From Dryomyza anilis (taxonomy: Eukaryota > Arthropoda > Insecta > Diptera > Dryomyzidae), in assembly GCA_951804985.1 (NCBI GenBank), contig OX638130.1:101987700-102051699 (forward strand): a stretch of 64,000 bases of DNA. Reading direction: 5' to 3'. Under the pieces are notes generated by a model, which worked only from the letters and a program-made list of their open reading frames with translations, was not told where the DNA came from and did not search any database. Made by a program: the position numbers and the translations under genes. Shown here piece by piece: positions 46,491 to 58,231 of the stretch. Position 1 is the stretch's first letter. Each line of letters opens with the position of its first letter.

Positions 46491-46990
46491 TACACTTAAA
46501 ATAAACGATGCGAGAAATTAAGGAAATACTTTTTCGTAAATTAAAATTTCATAAAATATACATACGATTTATTATAAATATAACTCAGCATTCGTCATTT
46601 CTGACTTAGAGAAGTTTAGTTTTTACATTGCGATACATTCGTATATTTTACAATTTGATATTCGTAAATCCAAAAAAAAAAGCAGAAAATAAGAAGTAAA
46701 CAAGAAAGAAATCAAGAAAAAGATACGAAAACACGAAGAAATCAATAAAAAAACATGAGAGAATTGCATTGAATTTAATTTAAAAATCAATTGCGTGTAT
46801 AATAAAATTATTTTAAATTATTAAAAATTAATATGATTATGATAGATAAAGTGTGTGAGTACATTACACAGTATTCGTCAGATGTATGAATTACTAAGTG
46901 CGTTATTTTCACAAAAGATTTTCGTTAAATATACGAATATTAATCATAAATTTATTTCGTAACTTTGCGAAAGTTCTCTTGTAATATGTA
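46491..46990. mobile_element. TACGAA-rich element, partial second copy
   Basis: Starts with ACACTTAAAATAAACGATG, the counterpart of the terminus at 25428, and is scattered with TTCGTAAATT, ATACGAAT and TTTCGTAAC words. No clear right end. Confidence 0.4.
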
Positions 46991-47111
46991 CCAACATCTG
47001 CACAAATATTTTTGAAGTTCCCTATGCAAAATATTCACTACTGCATTCGACAGTTTTTGGTGCATTTTACAATGACAGTATGCAGCGACTACACGTCACG
47101 GCAGTACACAG

Positions 47112-47541
47112 CCCTAGTAGAAATTTGCCCGATGCGCCATCGGGAAATGATCGGGTTTTCGTTGGGTAAGCCCTATTAGAGAAAATATGATCATTGCCTT
47201 TGCATGCCCTTATCATGCTTACCATAGCTGGGTTTACATTATCTAAAGAGTCAATGTTCCCGATCATAGCTACATTATTTGTTCCTCATAACGAAATTAG
47301 CATCAGACAATGATCGAGATTTAATGAGAGAAACCCTATTATGCTCGGGCTCTGACGAGGCAGTTGTCGGGTAAATAATAAAATGGGGAATTGCCCGATC
47401 AGTACATGATCATGGCCTGAGGTCAGTACATGATCAGGGCACTGCGTTACAAGGACATTATGGGCCTCGTCATATCCCGATCACCTCAACTAATGACATG
47501 ATCACTTCATGACCATGGCCCTACCAAAATGTCTACTAGGG
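47112..47541 (+). mobile_element. CCCTAG-type MITE, copy 4
   Basis: Full-length copy flanked by AG on both sides (CACAG|CCCTAG and CTAGGG|AGTAGG). A 66-codon minus-strand frame in it is spurious; part of the same frame can be read in the other copies but with differing stops. Confidence 0.85.
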
Positions 47542-49181
47542 AGTAGGATGAGAATTAAAAAGTTTGGCCATAATTCATGAAATTTTTGTGTTTTAATGTT
47601 TTGGAGATCTTTGAATACGAAACTGATATCAAAAATTTAAAATTTAAAATGGTCGATTAAATATGGCGGATGAATATTTAAATTTTACTGGATTCCAAAG
47701 AAAATTAGTACACATACGTTTTCGGGGTCTCTGATTACGAATCTGACATTAGAAATATTTAATGAAATGAAATTCTTTAATTTGACTGTATTTCAAAGAA
47801 AATTTATGATATCTTTATGATATCTGATCACGAATCTGCTATCATAAATGTAAAAAAATAAAAATATCGATCCAATATGGAAGATTAACTTTCTTTATTT
47901 TTTTTAAATTCTTGCATATTGTTACTACATTGTTATGTGGACTTAGCTATATTCCAAAAATTACGTCATTATCTGCAATAAACAGGATAAACAATATGAT
48001 TTTTCCATTTTTCCAAAACTTTGAACTGAATTATCTCGTTTTTTGTTACTTGGGTGTCTTATTAAATTTTTGCAATAAACGCTTTATTTCTATTAATTTT
48101 AAATAAAATTTAAAAACAAAGCATAAAAAAGTAAATATATTATGGGAAAGTAAAACAGTCATTATACTGAAATATATAACACAAAAAATAATGATATGAA
48201 GTTCATAGAAACTGTATCAATTAAATGTTCAGTTAAACACACTTTACCAGTTATTAGATAAATCAATATCAGTTAAGTCAATATTCGATGACTACTAGTT
48301 CATATTGTGCTTGTGAAAAGCTGAACTAATTTTTAAAAAGGCATATTTTTGCCAAATCGCAAAATGTGCAAAAATGTGCAGCCTACCTACATTGCACCTA
48401 AGACAGTAAAGCAAAACTGCATACCAATTTTTCCAATATCTAGTGAAAACCGGCACATATGCAAAAAAAACACCAGTATCTAAATTTTATTTTCCAAAAA
48501 ATTTCACTTTTGAATATTTTACTAAATCAAAAATGACAGTAAATGTATACGTTGATGTCTCCTTGTTTGTATACAATTTATTTTTTTAATATATCTTTTA
48601 AACTTTAAATCTTATCTGACATTTAAGTTTATGAAAACCGTATTTTTTTGCTTTTTCATATTTTAGAGCCACCATTTTTGAATTTAAAATTATTAACATC
48701 TGATTCGACGTTTCTGGCACATTTATCATAAGTAAACCGAATTTCATGATCATACCATCAAATTTACAAAATTTGGAGGCCATATTGAATCCGCTGTTTT
48801 TAATTTTTATTTGTTGATAAGATATTCTAAATCGGCGTTATCGAAATTATATGAATACAATTTTTTATACAAAATAGGGTTATAGTTAAAAATGTAAAAT
48901 GCACTGAATACTTTGTGTCATAGCAGTTTATTTCAGTATTATTTTTTTTTTACAAATTAACCATCGCTCAGGGGATGCCCTCTATTCATGCAATGCACAG
49001 TGTTGATCGTACACAGAAAAAAAAAATCGTAAATATAGCCAAAAATGTACATCAACACAATCAAATTATTGCTAAAACTGCGCCGACCAAATTATTAATT
49101 GTATTAGCGTACACATTCTTCATATTAGCAATCGCATTTGCTGGCAACAGCTATGTGTATTCGCATACCGCGTTGATGTTA
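47542..49181. other. AT-rich DNA with a degenerate ~110-bp repeat at its left
   Basis: GATCACGAATCTGxxATC-AAAT words recur at about 47610, 47730 and 47822, suggesting a decayed tandem. Nothing else is seen. Confidence 0.4.
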
Positions 49182-49275
49182 GAGCAGTGCGTGGTCGCTA
49201 TAGCAGTGCGTGGTCGCTATAGCAGTGCGTGGTAGCTGTAGCAGTGCGTGGTCGCTATAACAGTGCGTGGTGGGT
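49182..49275. repeat. 19-bp tandem repeat AGCAGTGCGTGGTCGCTAT
   Basis: Five units, the third and fourth with single changes, GC-rich compared with its surroundings. An 86-codon plus-strand frame (48975-49235) includes a hydrophobic stretch but runs into this repeat, which makes a real gene unlikely. Confidence 0.75.
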
Positions 49276-49805
49276 GTTCGTGTACTCGCTTACAGCGCTG
49301 GTGTATTTAGTGGAATAGGTGAAATTCGCTTTGAATTGGAATTTATAGTTGGCGGTTGACGCGCATATCAGTTCACATTTGGTTCATGTCAAAATGAATG
49401 CTTATAGAGTTTGATCATACTCTATTGGTGTCGTTGAAAATGATGATGATGATGGCAATAGTTACATATTTAATTATGCTTCATCATCAGAAAAGTATAT
49501 TTGTTATATACATTCACAAGAATTTATATTATTCTTTTTTAATAAACTAAAAAAGAATTGTAAGATTACTGTGAAAATACAAAAATGCTTTTAAAACGTC
49601 GACCATACCAATTAAATAATTTACTACTTAATCAAAATCATTTATTAGAATATTTTTTGACGCAAATAACAATTTTAGCGAATGTGTTTGCTCAATACAT
49701 GAAAATGGCAAAAATGTCATTGCTAGACCAATGAATGGTGAGCAATTAATTTTGATTGCTGTATTTACGTCGATTATTTTTTTCTGTGTAAGAAGGGATG
49801 ATAGG

Positions 49806-50042
49806 TTAAATGGTGGGGGGAAAGATGGAGTAGTGCCGGTGAATGTTTGTTTTGAACTTGCCAATATCAAAAATGTCGGGAAAAACGGACGCAGGGAGAT
49901 TGTTCCACAAACGTGTCGTGCGACTGAAGAACGAATTCTCTCTATAATGCGTGGTTCTGTTGAGAGTCGAGTGGACTACGAAGGGGCGGGCTTGATTTGA
50001 TGCCCGAGTAGAACGAGAAAACACACGACCTGGTGGAATCAT
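49806..50042 (-). pseudogene. 3' end of a non-LTR retrotransposon (LINE) reverse-transcriptase ORF
   Basis: The minus-strand frame ends with a stop at 49806-49808 and contains RTTHYRENSFFSRTTRLWNN, then LPASVFPDIFDIGKFK, the characteristic C-terminal segment of Jockey/CR1-like reverse-transcriptase proteins in insects. Upstream the frame is closed by a TAA directly before 50042, and the continuing similarity (to about 50120) shifts frame. So this is a 5'-truncated, degraded copy with no RT catalytic core. The plus-strand frame over it is its shadow. Confidence 0.75.
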
Positions 50043-50365
50043 TTATTCGATTTTCAAGCATAGAGTCGGCGACAGAACATGTCTTGAAATAAAATGAATG
50101 TCTTGAAGTCGGTTTCAAATGCATTTGTGAAGATGTCTAATATGTACGAATATTTTCTTTAATTATTTTGACGAATATTTTCGTTAAAAAAATTTTAAAA
50201 TTTTGAAAATATGAACGAAAGTCATAACATAAAATCATTATACAGAAACCGTTTCATTATAACTCTTAAAACTAAAAATACAAGCGAGAGAAAAACCAAA
50301 ATTACAACATGTAAAAATCAAATTATACATTTGATTTTTACATTCTTTTGATCCCAAAGATTCGC

Positions 50366-51062
50366 TTTTAAACGAAAAGATTCGCCTTTTTGGCATGACA
50401 ATATTTTATATTTTTCGAATTTTCCTGATATGAGAGAAATAAAGATAATGTAGTCATGTAACGGCATTAATTGTTTATTTTTAAAGCACCTATCCATTGA
50501 CATCATTATTTAAAAATAGGTGCTTTAAAAATAAACAATTAATACCTTTACACCAATACTTTATCTTCCACCAATAAAGAGTTATAGCAAAAAAACGAAG
50601 AAATTGGAAAAAATGAAAATCTTGTCATGCCAAAAGGGCGAATCTTTTCGTTTTTTTATTATAACTTTTTATAGGTGCAAAATAAAATAGTCCTGTAAAG
50701 GCACTAATTGTTTGATTTTAAAGTACCTATCATTTATTAAAAAAATTTCAAAACATTTTTCTAGTAAATAATAAAAATAAAAAAATATATATATTTTAAA
50801 ATAATGATTGTAGAAAGGTGCTTTAAAATTAAATAATTATTGCCTTTAAACCACTATTTTATCTTATACCAATACAATTTAAAGCAAAAAAAACGAAAAG
50901 ATTCACCCTTTTGGCATGACAAGATTTAAAATTTTTCAAATTCGAACTTTTGGTTTTAACATTTGTGGCCAGAAATATCCAACAAAACCACAGTATACAT
51001 GAGGAAAAACTGCATTCAAAAATGTCAAAAATTGGGGCGAATCCTTTGGCATGATAGAGACG
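50366..51062. mobile_element. 1-kb TIR element, copy 2, left-truncated
   Basis: Carries the same modules (AAGATTCGCCTTTTTGGCATG; TTTAAAGCACCTATC) and the right end TTTGGCATGATAGAGACG, but lacks the left terminus. It includes a perfect 28-bp hairpin stem (50466-50493 with 50516-50543). Confidence 0.65.
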
Positions 51063-52221
51063 ATATATTCATATTCTATATTTGGCACGTATAATAGGTG
51101 TTACGGATTTCTTTTAATTTCATAGTTCGCTCTTATCTGTGACCTTATTTCCAAACAAATAAAAAAAAACTATTGCTGACTAAAACATCGGGTTCAACCC
51201 CATCGTAATTATATACGGATTTACAGAAATATTTACTACAAAGTAACCATTGCATGAGTGTACACGAATAGTGTAAACATATTTATCATGTTCTTATTTC
51301 AAAATTAATTATGACATGTACATGATGACCAAATCGATTAGCAATTTCAAATTATGTGTTTCGGGTTTAACTCACTTGCCATAGAACCGTAACTTCTTAT
51401 TGCGGAAATTCCAATAATTTCGCTCATGTGCCGCCATCTCAGTTGCAACGACGTTTTGTTTAAATAATGCACGAAATTTTCGTAATACTCTGTTTGGCCA
51501 AAAATTCAAATTTGAAAATTCGATTTTTTCACACGTTATTTTTTGTTGTTATAAAATTTTCACTTTAATTTTTGTTACAGAAGTTTTTTCTTCAATTGAA
51601 TGCACTTTATTTTGAAATTTTGAAAATTTTCTTTTTCATTTCCATTACCCGAAATATGCACTTTTTAGCGTTTAATTTAATTCAATTTTTACCGATAAAA
51701 ATATAATAAGAAAAACAAAAGTACCACGCTTTTGTTAAAGTTTGCAAAAACTTTGAAAATAATTTTCAAGCGAAAAAAGAAAAAAAAAACAGTAGAACTC
51801 AAAAGCTATTGCACGTCAAATTTAATATGTATTAATAAAAAAAAATGCAAAATAAATGATTTTCTAGGTGACTCTTTTTGTAGTTTCAATATTTTCAAAT
51901 CAATTATTTTTTTGTCAGACGACAACAAAAATAAACAACAAAAAAAAAAAACGTTGACACAAAACAAAACGATCGATGAATTGAAAAATCATAAACTGAA
52001 ATCTGTAGAAAACACAGCCCAACAAACAGATTTTGTTTCTTGTAGAATTTAATATTCAAATAAATGGAATTATTCGTCTATTACAAAAATTTGTAGTCAG
52101 TAAATCTGTCTGAATTCTTTGTGACAATTCAAAGTATTTGTAAAAAATTGAAATTAAATGTTTAAGTTTGTTTTAAATTTATTTTTACAAATTACACAGC
52201 AACTTTTTTGAAGTTTTTTGA
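51063..52221. other. AT-rich DNA, no gene seen
   Basis: The 106-codon Lys-rich frame at 51732 follows A-rich composition and has no domain. Confidence 0.45.
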
Positions 52222-52442
52222 AACGAATTCGAATTTCGGTAGTAAATTTTAATACTTTCGACTCGTTGTTAGCTCGTATATCTTTCAATCATGAAATGGC
52301 AAACCTTACTGAAGAGAAATGTCAAAAGAGCGGCAAGAAATATGGTGTCGTTTGCTGTCCCTGTCGCTCTACTTTTGTAGCGTCCCTGTTGAAACCCGAT
52401 TGAAAAAAAACTTTTGTAGCGCTCTTATTGAAAAACCCTTTA
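52222..52442. mobile_element. TAAAGGGTTTTTCA MITE, copy 3 (right part)
   Basis: Matches copy 1 from GAATTCGAATTTCGGTAG through TGTAGCGCTCTTATTGAAAA to CCCTTTA. The left TIR is missing. A further end-only remnant lies at 59334-59389. Confidence 0.7.
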
Positions 52443-52796
52443 GGACTTAAAAGAGCCCAAAATAGGTGCACAAAATCTGGTTAATAATATAGCGCGCTTT
52501 TAAGATAGCAAAAAAAAATTAAAAAATCCTGTATATCAATTATATTCCAACAGTAGGTTCCTGAAACACTTAGGAGGATACTTTAACAATTCAATTTCTG
52601 AGTACTTCTAATACACTCATAAATGAGTCTCTTTTATACGGAGTGCTTCAAATATACTCTTTAATGGAAGACATCTATGAGTACATTTTCTAAGTACTCA
52701 GAAATAATTTTAAATCTGATTCTTTTAGGAGTCTAATTTATGACGGCTCCTAATTACCTCTTAAAATTGATCTACTTAAAGATCTGAATACACAGA

Positions 52797-53180
52797 AAGA
52801 TCAAAAATTCAAAAAGATCATAAAGCTCAAAGATCAAAATGAACCAAAAAATCAAAAAAAAAAATATCAAAAGATCAAAAATATTAAAATAGTTCAAAAA
52901 GGACCAAAAGATCAAAAAGATCAAAAAGATCAAAAAGATCAAAAAGAACCAAAAAATCAAAAAAAAAATATACCAAAAGATCAAAAATATTAAAATAGTT
53001 CAAAAAGGACCAAAAAGATCAAAAAGATCAAAAAGATCAAAAATATCAAAAAAATCAAAAAGATCAAAAAGATCAAAAAGATCAAAAAGATCAAAAAGAT
53101 CAAATAGATCAAAAAGATCAAAAAGATCAAAAAGATCCAAAAAGATCAAAAAGATCCAAAAAGATCAAAAAGATCAAAAA
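52797..53180. repeat. Irregular AAAAAGATC repeat, left flank of the satellite
   Basis: GATCAAAAA units broken by variants (GAACCAAAAAATC, ATTAAAATAGTTC). One compound block of about 100 bp is nearly duplicated (52850-52910 and 52955-53010). Confidence 0.75.
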
Positions 53181-53590
53181 GATCCAAAAAGATCCAAAAA
53201 GATCCAAAAAGATCCAAAAAGATCCAAAAAGATCCAAAAAGATCCAAAAAGATCCAAAAAGATCCAAAAAGATCCAAAAAGATCCAAAAAGATCCAAAAA
53301 GATCCAAAAAGATCCAAAAAGATCCAAAAAGATCCAAAAAGATCCAAAAAGATCCAAAAAGATCCAAAAAGATCCAAAAAGATCCAAAAAGATCCAAAAA
53401 GATCCAAAAAGATCCAAAAAGATCCAAAAAGATCCAAAAAGATCCAAAAAGATCCAAAAAGATCCAAAAAGATCCAAAAAGATCCAAAAAGATCCAAAAA
53501 GATCCAAAAAGATCCAAAAAGATCCAAAAAGATCCAAAAAGATCCAAAAAGATCCAAAAAGATCCAAAAAGATCCAAAAAGATCCAAAAA
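53181..53590. repeat. Perfect 10-bp satellite, 41 units of GATCCAAAAA
   Basis: Forty-one consecutive identical units with no mismatch. The three very long minus-strand frames here (repeating DLFGSFWIFL) arise because 10 is not a multiple of three and the unit holds no stop in any frame; they are not genes. Phased A5 tracts one per helical turn predict strong DNA curvature. Confidence 0.97.
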
Positions 53591-53812
53591 GATCAAAAAG
53601 ATCAAAAAGATCAAAAAGATCAAAAAGATCAAAAAGATCAAAAAGATCAAAAAGATCAAAAAGATCAAAAAGATCAAAAAGATCAAAAAGATCAAAAAGA
53701 TCAAAAAGATCAAAAAGATCAAAAAGATCAAAAAGATCAAAAAGATCAAAAAGATCAAAAAGATCAAAAAGATCAAAAAGATCAAAAAGATCAAAAAGAT
53801 CAAAAAGATCAA
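53591..53812. repeat. Perfect 9-bp satellite, about 24 units of GATCAAAAA
   Basis: Directly continues the 10-bp array with one C lost per unit. The array is perfect to about 53805, then decays through GATCTAAAAGG to about 53880. Confidence 0.95.
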
Positions 53813-53880
53813 ATGATCAAAAAGATCTAAAAGGTGAAAGAGATCTAAAAGATCAAAAATATCAAACAGATTAAAAGTAT

Positions 53881-55170
53881 TAAAAAAGTATAGTTAAGAG
53901 TATAAAAATGAACGCACGATACTATCTTAATTTAATACTTATTTCTTTCATTAAATATATATTTAAATCATATAAAAAAACTTACCAGTTTAAAAATATT
54001 CCAAGCGGCTTACGTTGCAACTGAAAGTAAAATATTTTTTTAATTAATAGTGACTAAATAAAGGGATTCATAGTTTACTATAATAAAAGACGTATAAAAA
54101 GTCGTGCAAATAAAAGTATTCATATGGAAATTCCATGTTTGGTATTTATTTTTTTCGTAACCGCATTGCACGGCCAAGTTAAATTTGCTTTGCACTTATT
54201 GCCAAATATTGAAGAACCTTTTTTTATACAACGTATTTAAATTCAATTGAAAATGATTACTCATCAAAAGAATTTAAAGAATTTTACATTTACGTTTTTT
54301 TTGCATATCTCTTACTTTTGCTAATATTGTCAGAGGTGAAATCCGTTTTATATTAAACAAACAGAAAAGAATCTTATTAATATTTTTTCCATTGTCCTAT
54401 ATGTCAATAGTAAGTAATTTGTTATATTTATATTTATAATATGAAACATATCATTATAAATATATCGAATACAGTGAATGTAATATCAGTATTATTAATA
54501 AACAATGTTTTATGTTTCATTGCGTCTTAGTTATGATGTCATTATTATTATTTGTATGTCCTTTAATTTGTTATCACTAAAGCCAGCAAAGCCTATTTGC
54601 AAATAAATTTTCATGACGTTATTATTTAAATATAGAGTGAAGACGCATTATTTTGGCAGATATTTGTAGTATATTTTTATATAAAACAATAATATCAAAA
54701 AATATATCAAACATTTTATTTCATTCCAGTCACATTTTGCGCTCAGTATTAGTGTGAACAACTTGAATGGGTTCGATTGCGTCCTAGTTATGATGTCATT
54801 GCTATCGATATCATTTGTTCAAATATTGCAGAATTTATGCGTATTTCACACCATTTGCTATATTTTAATGACACTTGTATTTGTAGGAGGTACTTAGGAA
54901 ATAACATAGTTACTCATGACGTGATGAGTTTTTATTATAAATAAATATAACATTACTAAACAATATGCGATACTTAAAATGTATTGACCTAAAGAGCATG
55001 AACAAAAATGTTATTATTTTTAGTATATGACGTAGTATGTTTTATTGATTTTTTCTCGAAAGTGTGACATAGTATCGGTTAAAGCAAGCCTTTGAAATTT
55101 CGCAGTATTGAACCTTTCAGAACAATGCACTGAAGAATAACTTTGAAATGAAAACACCTAAAAAAAAATA
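53881..55170. other. AT-rich DNA with one short direct repeat
   Basis: TTGCGTC-TAGTTATGATGTCATT occurs at about 54520 and 54778. No gene seen. Confidence 0.45.
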
Positions 55171-55440
55171 AAGTTAATTGTACAAACTAACTTCATTCGG
55201 TTAAATCGAATTGTTTACAAAATTGTTGGCGGAACTTCCTATACACTTGAAATATTAGTCTATACACACTCCCAATGGTCCTTAATTTGTACTAAATTGT
55301 TCTAAAACATATTCGAAATTTGTTGCAGTACAAAATACAACTCTTTTAGTTTTGACAATAACAACCGACTTAGCAGTTGAGAGAATCGAATAAGTTAGTT
55401 GGCCAAAGAGTTGATTAGTGCAACAAATTTCTACTCTTAG
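55171..55440 (+). mobile_element. CACACAGAAAAATCC MITE copy, left end eroded
   Basis: Recognised by AACTTCATTCGGTTAAATCG, CACACTCCCAATGGT and CAACAAATTTCTACTC. Confidence 0.55.
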
Positions 55441-55660
55441 TGTAGACTTTAGTTTATTTTATTTAGTTTAATTGGGGACTATTTCAATAGGTTCATAAAA
55501 CTGAGTCCATACTCTACTGTACTACATTACTTCACATTACAAACTCTTATTGTATAAAATATATTTGATATTTATATAATTTTTTATAAATTTTCTTTAT
55601 TTTATTTTACAGTCTCTTTCGTGCATTAACATTTCACTAACTATTGCACTCTTGCATGCG

Positions 55661-55978
55661 CACACAGAAAAATCCTCTTTTGGCATGAGGTTGGCAGAAT
55701 AAAAAAGTTAGTTGTACCAACTAATTTTATTCGGTTAAATCGAATGGTTTACAAATTTGCTGTCGGAACTGCCATATTAGCCTATATACTTGAAATGTTA
55801 GTCTATACACACTCCTAATGGTTCTAAATGTGTACTAAATTTACCTAAAACAGTTCGATTGGTTGCAGTACAAACTACAACTCTTTTCATTTTGACAATA
55901 ACAACCGACTAAGCGGTTGAGAGAACCGAATAAGTTGGTTGGGCAAAGTGTTGGTTGGCTCAACAAATCTTTATTCTA
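55661..55978 (+). mobile_element. CACACAGAAAAATCC MITE copy
   Basis: Near full length: CACACAGAAAAATCCTCTTT through CTCAACAAATCTTTATTC. Confidence 0.7.
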
Positions 55979-56841
55979 CGTTCGTGCATTATTATTACGT
56001 GTACGAAATAATGGTTATAAATCAATTGTTTCTCAAAAAATTCAACGAATTCTAGACGCATTAGCTGCAGCCCGCAAAAATCTCTACTAACAATGGCGCA
56101 ATCAAGTGTATTTTCGCTACACTAACGATATGCTTAGCAGAGACACGACCCGATTTTCTACTCACAAGTTTTCTAGTAAACTGTTCACTATGACCGAAAA
56201 AGGATGCAGTAATTACTAGTTAAAGTTTGCCCAGTTTTAGCAATAATAGTTTGATATTATTAAGAAGCTATTTATTTTGAGTGTAATATTAAAATTGATT
56301 AGAGCTGGAAAAGTTGTATGTTTAAAACTATTCAAAAATAATTACATGATCGCTATCAATCATAATTCGAATAAAATTTCTATTAGAGTTATATTGAATT
56401 TCTGGAATTACAGCAGCAAATACCCAAACGACGAATAATAACATCTATAATATTAATATATGGAAAAATCAACTAATTTAGGTGATGAACAATAGACAAT
56501 CGTAGGTTGATCTTTGGTAGAGTACTCGAACGTAAAGTACTTTCCATAATGGGATTAAAAAATGTACTACAGTATAAAACCCAATCAGCCGTTTTTTTTC
56601 TGTATGCAAATTAATTATTATGGAAAATATTTAGCAAATATAAATATTCAATGTTATAACTAAAATCATAGAATAATGAAAAAACTAAGGACCGTTTTCA
56701 CAATATCCAGTTAAGTGTTTCAATTCCATATATTCTATGGGTAAATTAAAGTGACAGTTAGTGCTTAACCGAAGATGGTGAAAACGGCCTTTAATGGTTT
56801 CTAATTACATTGATTCTAATTACGACCACATACTTGGATTT

Positions 56842-57870
56842 TTCAGATTGCCTCAAGTTTTACGTTATTGAGTTATTACGTAATACATATATGTTTTCTA
56901 CATATTTTTGTGTTTAACTTTTTACAGATTTGAGTTATCGATCCAATTGCTTCTATATTGCATTAAGAATACTTCAGCTAATGTTTTGGAATAAACTATA
57001 TGAAATTTGGATTAATCGAACCGAAGTTATGTCCAGTCAAACACGAAAAATAATGATTTTAAGGTGTACCTATTATTTATTGCATAACGTATTAAGTTTT
57101 CATAATTGAATAAAATTATATATTATATGTGAAACTAGATTCATAAATTAATGATTCCTCCTACTTTATTTTTACAAATCACTCTTTTAAGTCCTGAGAT
57201 TAAAGTCGAATTCATAAATTTGATTAAGAAATTTTATATGAAAAGAAATTTAATATGAAAAATTACAAGTTGAACTTCATTTGACTCTATTGTGGGATCC
57301 TGAGGAAAAACCATTGAAAGTAATACATTTCTGTAATGCTGAATTCTAGTAGTTTAAGAATTTTTTGGAATTTTTATGAATAATTGAATTTTGTCCTTCA
57401 ATTATTCATAAAAATTCCATCCAAAATTGATTAAAAAAAACATCATAAAAGAAAACTTAAATAAAAATTGTTAAAGTCCATTTGCATTTAGTCTGAAAAC
57501 TTAAACACTGACTTGGAAAAGCAAAATAAAAGGATTCATAAAATTATGGATCTAGTTTTAAATATAATATGTAATTTTATTGAATTATGAAAACTTAATA
57601 TGTTATGCAATAAATAATAGGTGCACCTTAAAATCATTATTTCTTTGTGTTTGACTGATCATAACATCGGTCAGATTAATCCAAAATTCATATAGTTAAT
57701 TTCAAATATTAGTTGAAATATTCTCATTGGAATATAAAATAAATTGGATCGATAACTCAAATCTTTAAAAAGTTAAAGTCCAAAATATGTAGAATAATAC
57801 GAAAATGGTTACATATATATGTATTACGTAATAGCTCAAAAACTTAAAGCAATCTAAAAAAAACTCAGTA
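56842..57870. repeat. 1-kb imperfect palindrome with a perfect central hairpin
   Basis: The outer arms are strongly matched in inverse: ATTACGTAATACATATATG (about 56875) with CATATATATGTATTACGTAA (about 57810), GATTTGAGTTATCGATCCAA with TTGGATCGATAACTCAAATC, and AATAATGATTTTAAGGTG with CACCTTAAAATCATTATTT. The centre at 57367-57420 is a clean hairpin, GGAATTTTTATGAATAATTG with its mirror. The middle of the arms is diverged. Could be a foldback element or an hpRNA-type locus. Confidence 0.7.
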
Positions 57871-57907
57871 TGATGTCGTGATTAGATTCTTGAAATCTGT
57901 CGGAAAT

Positions 57908-58231
57908 ACACAGAAAAATCCTCTTTTGGCATGAAGATGGAAGAATCAAAAAGTTCATTGTACCAACTAACTTCATTCGTTTAAATTGAATGGTTTACAA
58001 ATTTGTTGGCGGAACTGCCATATTAGCCTACACACATAAAATATTAGTCTATACACACTCCTACTGGTTGTAACTATGTACTAAATTGTTCTAAAACAGT
58101 TCGAAATTGGTTGCAGTACAATTTACAATTCTTTTCATTTTGACAATAAGAACCGACTAAGCGGTTGCGAGAACCGATAGAGTTGGTTGGGCAAAGAGTT
58201 AGTTGACGCAACAAATCTCCATTCTGTGTGT
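57908..58231 (+). mobile_element. CACACAGAAAAATCC MITE copy
   Basis: Full length, ACACAGAAAAATCCTCTTTT to CTCCATTCTGTGTGT. It begins shortly after the 1-kb palindrome ends. Confidence 0.7.

Noticed and set aside
48975..49235. 86-codon plus-strand frame with a hydrophobic stretch
   Set aside because: Its end is encoded by the 19-bp tandem repeat and no homology or splice sites are seen.
53127..53812. Three long open frames of 143-212 codons on the minus strand (DLFGSFWIFL repeats)
   Set aside because: Pure translation of the 9/10-bp satellite; open in every frame because the unit lacks stops.
52797..53812. Regular spaced repeats as a CRISPR-like array
   Set aside because: Units of 9-10 bp without spacers, in a eukaryotic context; a simple satellite.
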